64,000 nucleotides of DNA from Ampelocalamus luodianensis (Eukaryota; Streptophyta; Magnoliopsida; Poales; Poaceae): assembly GCA_036346255.1 (NCBI GenBank), contig JAYEVH010000401.1, positions 53,510 through 117,509 of the forward strand, read 5' to 3'. A program made the position numbers and the translations under genes. The notes beneath the pieces are model-generated. The model made no database searches and was not told where the DNA came from. It worked only from the letters and a program-made list of their open reading frames with translations. This document shows, piece by piece, positions 56,538-64,000 of this stretch. The stretch's first letter is position 1, and the number at the start of each line of letters is the position of its first letter.

Positions 56538-56816
56538 AGTGGGGAGTGGTGCCAATTTGGGAGAAGGGATTGGGCGAGAGGCGAGCGATGTGAGCGAGGA
56601 TGAGGGTGTGTTGGCGGCAGGTGAGGGCGTTGCGGCGATGGGCGAGGGAGGTGCGGTGGCAACGAGTGGGGAGCGGTGTGGATTTGGGGAAAGGGACGGG
56701 ACGAGAGGCGAGGGATGCGAGCGAGGATGATGGTGGGTCAGCAGCGGGCGAGGGCGAGCGCGGCGCGGTGGCAACGAGTGGGGAGCGGCGCCGATTTGGG
56801 AGAAGGGAGGAAGGAA
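56538..56816 (+). repeat. GC-rich minisatellite, right part
   Basis: Continues the array after element E, with GAGTGGGG at 56537, 56664 and 56776 (spacings 127 and 112). In total about 3.5 units are visible. Confidence 0.8.
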
Positions 56817-57369
56817 GATGGGTTTAAATGGGAGCAACCCAGCAGTTTTATTTAGATGTAGGAGATGGTGGGCTTAGCAGGCTTTATGCATGGTGAATAC
56901 GTTGGTCCTGTAACGCATGTGCTTTCCATTGGGAGTTATGCGTTGTTGTATGCATATTCTTCTTGTAGTGTAAGCACATGCACAACAAAACTATCTTTTC
57001 TTTCTCTCTCGGTAGACCGTGCATGCAGCCTTACCTTTTTCCTTCTTTATCTCTCTCTGCGGACCTTGCATGCAGCAAACTTATCTAGTCACAGCAACTA
57101 TTGAATCTTGCATGCATCCATACAACTCATGCAGCAATTTATCTAGTAGCAATGCACTGGCGCAGGCAGAAACAACGAAAGGAGGTGGTACCTGGGAAGG
57201 AAAGGACAGTAGGGGAGCGGTTGGACAGGGGAAAAGGGGAGGAGGTGGGGCTAGGGTTTTGGTGGCTGATTCCTCTATGAGCCATGGGCCACTAAGGTTG
57301 GTTTCCCCGCTTGAGTATGGGCTCGAGGCTCGTTCCTCTCTTAATTTTTGAATTTCTCTTTTAATTTTA
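56817..57369 (+). other. Unassigned DNA
   Basis: Contains several GCATGC/TGCATG palindromes (56886, 57020-57125) and, at 57230-57300, CTAGGGTTTTGG with GGGCCACT, which may be a worn LTR promoter fragment. No gene is supported. Confidence 0.35.
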
Positions 57370-59594
57370 TGTAACACCCCAGCCCAACATGAGTCTAGAA
57401 TGCTACTAACTAACATCGTATCCATTTATAATAAAGACATCTTACTGAATTTCGGCAGAACCTCCTTTGTATAGTTAACTATATCGGAGATCCCAACAAT
57501 CATTTATAACATACTTAATCAATAGATCATCCAGCATAATCAAAAGACATCCAAAATTACGCTTATCATCACTCTAGCATGCTTATCATCACTATATCAT
57601 CCATATCATGGTAAACAACTAAAGTATAATCTAGGAGCATCTATAATCCACTAATCAATTCTATTACAATTTTATTCCAAGCAAGGAAGAAATCATTAAG
57701 AATTTATTAAGTAATATAATCAACTACTAAAGAATCATTCTATCAAACCAAATGTGAGTAGTTCGTGCCATTGTGCAACCACTCTTAAGTTTTATTCCCT
57801 CCTATGCATGTCGTTCTTGTAAGGGTACCTAAAAACACAACAACAACAACAAGAGTAAGTCCAAAGACTCAGTAGTACAATAAATGGCAACAATAGCATA
57901 AACAACTGAATTCATTAACAACCATTCACAAATCTCTATAATAAACATGTTATATGTTCATGCTATGCAAGATCCTCAAATACACTTTTTTTCTCTCTCT
58001 TTTGCATTTTACCGGTAATGTAAGATATGCCACCGTCGCTGCATACCTATGCTTGTGCTCGCAAGCGTAGCGCAGGGACCAATTGCACAATACTCCGCAA
58101 GTAAATGGGACCTCAATCCCACACTCCAGAAGTGTGGGGACCTCAAACCCGTCATATACATGACGGGGACCTCAAAGATATGCATGCTTGGTCACCACAT
58201 GACCAAGCCTCAACATGATCTCAATATGTACATGCATAGTTCTCTATTCATCATCAACATGCCAAAAGCGATAACATCATACATGAATAGAACTTAGTCA
58301 TACTTTGAGCATTCACTATTATTAGTACACAAATCATGCCAGCAACCATATATCGCTATCATGTATCAAATACATGCAATCTTGATGAAGCATTCACAAC
58401 TAATGTATCAATGAATGTACTTGCCTCAACTGTGCGAGAACGGATGACGTGAAGAGGGCGCTGCCCCCGGGACCAATCCCCCACCTCAATTTAATTAAAG
58501 CATGCTAAGACAATAATACTAGATAAAACAAAACTAGAAGTAATTACGAAAACACTACGTTCAATAGCGCAAACCCAACTACCAAAATCTTAAACTGCTG
58601 TTTGTCCCCTTAGCAAACAGTCACACTATAAAATCCATAACTTTTTGATCCAAGATCCAAATGATGCATTCTTAGACTTTCTGGAAAGCTTATCAAATTC
58701 CCCACCTAAACCTATTTGGTGAGCCTTCTTGATTCGGCAATCTAATACCCTTACCAAACAGATTAACAGAGCAACTATTTCACGTCAGGGTTTTTGGACA
58801 GCGACCTTAAAACCACCATAACTTTCAGTAAATTTATCCAAATTTCGTGTTCTTTAGCTTTCTTGAAAGCTAAGCTAATTATCTACATCTTTCATTATAG
58901 AGAGACCTACCAGAAATTTTTACCTATCCGCTTAAGGCTAATTACTAAAAACTATCAGAATTGTGACAGAACTATAGAACAGCAGTGCTACAAAATTCAT
59001 AACTCCTAAACCGCTGGTCCAAACGACGTGATCTAATACTCTACTGAAAGCTAGAGACGTGACCTACAAATCTCTAGGAAATGGCCAGATCAAATTTTAT
59101 AGTTAACATCCTCAAAATAGTCGGGCACTACAGACTGCCCTAAACCGATCTAATATCGACATTGCTAAAATACAAGAATTTACGTCTAAACGATCTACCA
59201 ATCGAATCAAAATTAAACTAGGGCTTGTCAAACACTTCCAGATTGTTACCCTGGAAAATCATCCAAAGAAGAAAACGTGTTCCTTGGTCCTTCCTCTTTT
59301 CCTCCTTTTTACTTCCCTTCTCTTCTCTCTTCTTCCCTACTTTCTTGATCTTGGCCGACGGCAAGGAGGGGTGGTGGTGCTACAGTGTGACACTACAGTG
59401 TCATACGTGCTACAGTGTGGTGCTACAGCGCATGCTACAGTAAATACTAGGGTTTGCCCCATCTCCCCCTCTTGGGCTTCGTGGATCAAAGGTCCAAGGC
59501 CTAGGTTTTCACACAACTGCGAAAACCTCCTTTTTCTCCTTCTAATTTTCTCTTTTAAGTGATTTCCTTCCTTAGAATAATTCGGAGTATTACA
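57370..59594 (-). mobile_element. LTR H (2.2 kb), probably a solo LTR
   Basis: On the - strand it starts TGTAATACTCC (59594) and ends GGGGTGTTACA (57370). Modules: telo-box (59447-59455), donor-like GGTAAC (near 59245), repeats anchored at 58998, 58817 and 58636 (both spacings 181), hairpins (58004-58207), acceptor-like TTTTTAG/GTACC (near 57832). The left flank is TTTTA; on the right only TT remains before LTR I starts at 59597, consistent with I having inserted into H's duplication. Confidence 0.8.
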
Positions 59595-59596
59595 TT

Positions 59597-61870
59597 TGTA
59601 AAACCCCGGCCCGACATAAGCCTGGAATGCTACTAAACAAACTCTAATAATTCTAAACTAGACAATCTTAATAAATTTCGGCAGAACCTCCCTTGTAAAG
59701 TTAATTACACGAAGGTTCCAACACACAGATTAATCAAATATTAACTAAAACTTTCATCCAAAGACATCAAAAGATAATCAAAGACATGCTAAGTATCTAA
59801 CATAACTAGAGAGATATGAAGTTCCACTACTCATCATTATTACATTTAATCCATCGCATGAGACAAAACATAATAATCTTTGCATTTACTAAAATCAATC
59901 ACGTTATGAAGATCATTCAACTTTATTTAGTTCATGTGGCATGTTTGTGACTAGTAGTCTACTTTCCCCCATGCATGTCGTTCTTGGCTCGGGTACCTAA
60001 AACAACAATAAAAGCAAGAGTGAGTCCATAGACTCAGCAAGTACATAAAGAAACTATAACAGCAGCATCCATGTAAAGGAGATCAATATTAGAATATCTC
60101 ATATGCAAATGCAATGCTCAAGGATCCTTTATCTTTAACTTTCTGTGTGCATTACACCGGTAATGCAGAGTAAGCAACCGTCGCCGCATACCCATGCCTG
60201 TGCGCGCACGCACATGGACCATTTGCCCGTTACTCCGCAAGTAACGGGGACCTCAAGCCCACACTCCACGAGTGAGGGGATCTCGGGCCCATCACATTCA
60301 TGACGGGGATCTCAAAGGGAAACATGCTTGGTCACCGCGCGATCAAGCCTCAACATGTTCTCAATATGCATATGCTCATCTCTTATTTATCATCAATCTT
60401 ACCAAAAGACAACAACATTGTACCACAGTAAAGCATAAGTATAATTTGAGCAATCACCATACTTAAACAACCATCAAGTAAGCCATCTTGCTATGCAACC
60501 ATATATCAAAAACACACAAACATAGCCAATCAATCACACCCATTTAACAAACAATGCACTTGCCTTAACCGTGTGAAACTGGAGAACGTGAAGACGGTTC
60601 TGCCCCCGGTACCAATCCCCCACCTAAACATTAAGAATATAACTAAGACAACAGTAACGAAAAACATGAATTGAATATACTAGCACAACAAGTAGCAGAT
60701 TGCAACGCAATCTCGACCCCAAATTCTTAAGTGCTGCATTGCCCTCTGAACACAGTCAAGTTCTAAAATTCATAACTTTCTGTACAGTGGTCCAAATTAG
60801 GTGTTCTTGGACTTCATTGAAAGTTTATCCAATTTCCCAACTAAACCTAGTTGGTGAGCTCCCCTGATTCGGTCATCTAAAATCACTTTTAAGCCGATTA
60901 ACAAGAAATCGATTTCACGTCAGACTTTCTGGACAGAGCACTAAAACTATCATAACTTTCAGCTCGTTTATCCAAATTTCGCGTTCTTGTACTTCCCTGA
61001 AAGCTACGACAATTATCTACAACTTTCGTTATACTGGGGTTCTCAGATTTCCACTTTAACCATCAGTTTTAATCGGTTTTCTACAAACTGCCTAAATGCT
61101 GACAGATCAGCAGAACATCAATCTTAAAAAAAATCATAACTCACTAACCGTTAATCGGATTTGGGTGATCTTGGCGGCCACTGAAATATAAGACCATAAA
61201 CCAACTTTTCCTAGGAGATCAGAATCCTAGATTCTGCATCTAACCTCACGAAAAACGACCCCCAACCTTCTGGACAGAACGCCGCCTAGCAGGAGACGAA
61301 AATCGATCTACCAAAACGGACGCGAATGCAACTACGGTACCAAACCAGCGAGGACCAAGCGACGTTACCCTTGTAGAGACACGGCGAGAAGAAGAACCCA
61401 CCACATGAAGACCAACTCCTTCCTCCTATTCTTCCCTCCTTTTCTTCCCTCCTCTTCTTCTCTTTGCCGGCCGCACAAATGGAGGTCTTCCCCTCCACTT
61501 CTTGACCGGAAGCAAGGGATAGGGGAGGGGAAGGACAAGGGGCGCAAGGGGAAAGCAATCAGGGGGAAGGGGAAGAGGTTTGGGCGCAAGGGTGGAGATG
61601 GGGAGGGGGCGACCGAAAGGGGGAGTGGGGGAAGGAGGGGAGAGGGGGATTTCGGCTAGGGTTTGGGGAGGTGGTGCCCCCCCTCCTTCACTTGGCCGGC
61701 CACACTCATGGGCCAAGGGCCCAAGCCCAAGTTGTGGTGAGACAGCAATTTCCCCTCTCGATCGTTAATTTGCACATTTTCTACTTGGCCCTTCCCGAAA
61801 TTTCATTTATTTCTCTCCCGAACACTTAACCTCTCCCGACTATTGCTTGTCACACTTTCGGGGTATTACA
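59597..61870 (-). repeat. 3' LTR of element I
   Basis: On the - strand it starts TGTAATACCCC (61870) and ends GGGGTTTTACA (59597). It is followed on the internal side by a polypurine tract, so it is the 3' LTR of a - strand element. Modules: GGCCGGCC (61694-61701), telo-box (61656-61664), purine-rich tract (about 61470-61410), donor-like GGTAAC (near 61370), repeats anchored at 61135, 60951 and 60771 (spacings 184 and 180), hairpins (60149-60347), acceptor-like TTTTAG/GTACC (near 60000). Closest by eye to LTR D. Confidence 0.9.
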
Positions 61871-61885
61871 TTCTACCCCCCTTAA
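61871..61885 (-). other. Polypurine tract of element I
   Basis: On the - strand TTAAGGGGGGTAGAA directly before the LTR start, as in E. Confidence 0.85.
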
Positions 61886-63520
61886 CAGGATTCGACCCCA
61901 AATCTAAACATGCTTAAGCGTGAACGACCACCACGTGAACGAACAATCAGAATTACATACCCGTTGTGAACAACACCGGCTAAAGCTGACGCACGCAAAA
62001 CTCCACTTCCCAAGTGGCCTCTCTCTTGGACTGAGGACCACAACACAAGGACGTGATACGACGTTTGATCTATCACTCGACCCAACATTCCAGGTACACT
62101 CTCCGGACAAGACTCGAAGGTAAGATCTCACTCGATGGTCAACGGCGCAACCGAAGCTTCAAACTCTGGATCTCCCAGGTACTCACTCAACACCAGAATA
62201 TACAAGACGTTACGTACTCCGCACACGGACTCGAGACAGTCCTGGCGATACGCCAACTAGCGAGAACAACCCAATGTATCTTGGGTTAACCTTCCCAAAG
62301 ATACCGAACCACACGACATGCACATAGAACACAGAACTCGTGTTCCACCTTCTCAAATAAACTCCTCACTAAAGCAAGGACCACCTCCTTTAACCAGAAA
62401 CATACGACAAAACTCTCTTTAAGCAAACTCTTTGACCAACAAAACCCATCTGAAAAAGAAGGATTCATATCGCAACTAAGCGTTACCAGCGCGGTGCTAA
62501 AGAGTCAAATCCAAAAATCAGAATTTCATCACGAAAACCCTTCCACCTTCCAAGTGCCAGTTTGCGAATAAACATCACGAAAACCAAATGAGGAATCATT
62601 TTAAATGTCCAAATCAAAAACTTCCTTTATTCTTCCTGAACCGATAAGAACTATACATACCAAAATCGAGTCAAACTCAACTTACGAAAGACATTGGTCA
62701 ACAAAGACAACACTCAAGCGAGAATCGAGGAAACAATTAACTCCTTTGAGGAAGTATCAATTTCTCAAGATCTCTTTAGGAATCAAATCTCTCTCAACTT
62801 TGGAGTTTCAGTTCATCGCAAAACACACTAACTCATCTCTCTTAACTTGACAATCTCAACGTTACACTCAAGTAGAAATACATCATCCACAACTCCGTAT
62901 AAAGGCTCTATCGACGCCACCAAAACTTCCTCTCAACAACTCCTCTATCGACATGATTAATTTGACAGATGACTTCCAATGCATCTCAAAATAGATCACA
63001 CACGCAATCACATCACCTCAATCTTTTAGAAATAAACAACTTAGAATTCACATCTCTCACATTCATATACTTTCTCTAAAAGGGTGCTATTAATGATCAT
63101 CTCACTGTTCGAAACCCACACTTAATCTACTTCCTCTACACATAATCATTGGGTGCCCCAAGTCCTAGCATAAAAATGCAAAACCCAAATTAAACTCCAA
63201 GACTCCTACAACGAACTTCTCATATAAAAGATAGGGAAATCCTCAGAATAAATCCGTAAAATCCCATAATTCCAACATACTCACTCATTAACATCATCAT
63301 GAAAATGTTTTCCTGACCAGTTTACCTTTACAAAGATTATAACTCTCAGAAGGTTACTCATTTAAATCCAAATCACTCTTGACGTTACTCAACATTTTCC
63401 ATTATCCCATTAATTGACATGGCGATTCGATTACTTTGTAATCCCACTCTCATTAAACCACATCATCAAGAATAACTTTCATAGCCTCGCAATACTACCA
63501 AATTGCGATACTCTAATAAA
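61886..63520 (-). other. Shortened non-coding internal region of element I
   Basis: On the - strand it aligns with the last ~1.6 kb of the internal regions of A (from about 10237) and E (to 54046): shared blocks include GAGAAGTTCGTTGTAGGA, TTGGGAAGGTTAACCCAAGA and GTCTCGAGTCCGTG. The first ~2.6 kb of the internal region is missing, with the breakpoint next to the primer site at 63521. No coding sequence. Confidence 0.8.
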
Positions 63521-63531
63521 TTGATACCAAC
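63521..63531 (-). other. Primer-binding site next to the truncated internal region
   Basis: On the - strand TGTTACA is followed by GTTGGTATCAA: eight bases TGGTATCA match initiator Met-tRNA, then the internal sequence begins at once. Confidence 0.65.
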
Positions 63532-63805
63532 TGTAACACCAAATCTTGGACTACATCTCGCTATAGGTCCTACTAGTTGCGACAAAGAAATCTATTAGCT
63601 CCAAATACAAATATTCTTTTTAACTCAAATCCTCTCCAAGGATTATTCTAATAAATCGATTTATTACTCCACGCCTCTCACACAACCTAACACCTAAGGG
63701 TTCACCAAACCATCTACTAGACCACCACTATCTAGATGCCAAAACACCACCTACGAGACTTTACAATACAGTTCGGTTAACCCTTTCTTAGAAGAAGAGG
63801 CAAAT
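63532..63805 (-). repeat. 3' end of an LTR unlike LTR I
   Basis: On the - strand it ends GATTTGGTGTTACA just before the primer site, so it occupies the place of a 5' LTR. Its sequence does not resemble the end of LTR I (59597 onward), which is unexpected for the two LTRs of one element. It is cut at 63806 by another LTR. Confidence 0.6.
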
Positions 63806-64000
63806 TGTAATACCCGATTATTCGATATCGAATGCTGTAAAGATTAGAGAGGAAATAAGTTAAAATTTAGAATTTTAGGAGAAGTATGGATCGCCAACCC
63901 ATATTCGAGAAGAGGAGCCACCATAGTGGCCCAAGGCCCATGAGTGGGCCGACAGCCCATTAGAAGGCAAGGGAGGAGGGGACCAAACCCTAGCCCCATT
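63806..64000 (+). repeat. Start of a + strand LTR, cut by the window edge
   Basis: Begins TGTAATACCCG with the perfect palindrome ATTCGATATCGAAT (63820-63833), then GGCCCA/TGGGCC boxes (63930-63960) and telo-box AAACCCTAG (63985-63993). This is the same promoter order as the A/E/D type of LTR. The remainder lies outside. Confidence 0.7.

Noticed and set aside
56958..56970. TTCTTGTAGTG as a possible right end of the CACTA element
   Set aside because: Its inverted form CACTACAAGAA does not match the left terminus CACTACTACAAAAAGG, there are no subterminal ACAGACGGTT repeats near it, and the flanking three bases do not match.
63820..63833. Palindrome ATTCGATATCGAAT at the start of the last LTR
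   Set aside because: Only one copy is visible and the LTR is cut by the window edge; cannot tell a conserved site from chance.

Overview
The window looks like heterochromatic, intergenic DNA of a grass, most likely a rice relative (Oryza). The evidence is nested chromovirus-type Ty3/Gypsy retrotransposons with 2-5 kb LTRs starting TGTAAC/TGTAAT, an initiator-Met tRNA primer site, a plant L1-type LINE with two CCHC knuckles in ORF1, a hAT element rich in GGCTCG, and a CACTA terminus. I see no intact host gene, tRNA, rRNA or CRISPR. Every long reading frame I could assign belongs to a broken mobile element, except one exon of a phospholipase D gene lying beside the CACTA terminus. The species call is inference; I could not search any database.

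Left block (1-18576). A Gypsy element on the + strand (called C) has a decayed gag at 3005-3706 that continues at 16495. It is split by a 3.5 kb solo LTR on the - strand (B, 3707-16489, target duplication CTGAG). B is itself split by a complete 9.3 kb LTR retrotransposon (A, 5067-14359, target duplication ATAAG) with no coding capacity. After its protease, C jumps straight into the last 1.3 kb of its LTR (17255-18576), so most of pol is deleted. Positions 1-2527 are an LTR of the same family in inverted orientation, cut by the window edge.

Middle block (18577-46605). DNA elements come first: a foldback MITE (19108-19280), a 1.26 kb hAT (19939-21200), a small hAT-like end, an LTR fragment, and a CACTA end (21607) next to a phospholipase D exon (22465-22609). 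Then comes a full-length LINE (22678-46595). Its ORF2 is interrupted by a 14.2 kb coding but decayed chromovirus (D, 29480-43659, duplication AGCAA) and by a solo LTR (G, 43829-46180). D's gag carries a 4.9 kb solo LTR (35642-40542, duplication CAGCT).

Right block (46606-64000). A 127-bp minisatellite is split by a second non-coding 9.2 kb retrotransposon (E, 47314-56532, duplication CAACG). Two abutting LTRs follow (H and I, - strand), then a shortened chimeric internal region, and finally a new LTR starting at 63806.

The most interesting signal runs through the LTRs of A, D, E, G, H and I, whose sequences have otherwise diverged widely. Each carries, in the same order: GGGCC and GGCCGGCC boxes with a telo-box (AAACCCTAG); a purine-rich tract; a splice-donor-like GGTAAC/GGTAAT; three copies of an AGTTATG-centred repeat spaced about 181 bp; an array of five to eight short hairpins whose stems differ in sequence but stay paired; and a T-rich acceptor-like TAG/GTA. 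This reads as an intron inside the LTR with strongly constrained spacing and RNA structure. A and E have no ORFs but share a conserved C-poor internal region, resembling the known rice pairs of non-autonomous and autonomous elements (Spip/RIRE3, Squiq/RIRE8). D is the only element here with the coding genes of such a partner.
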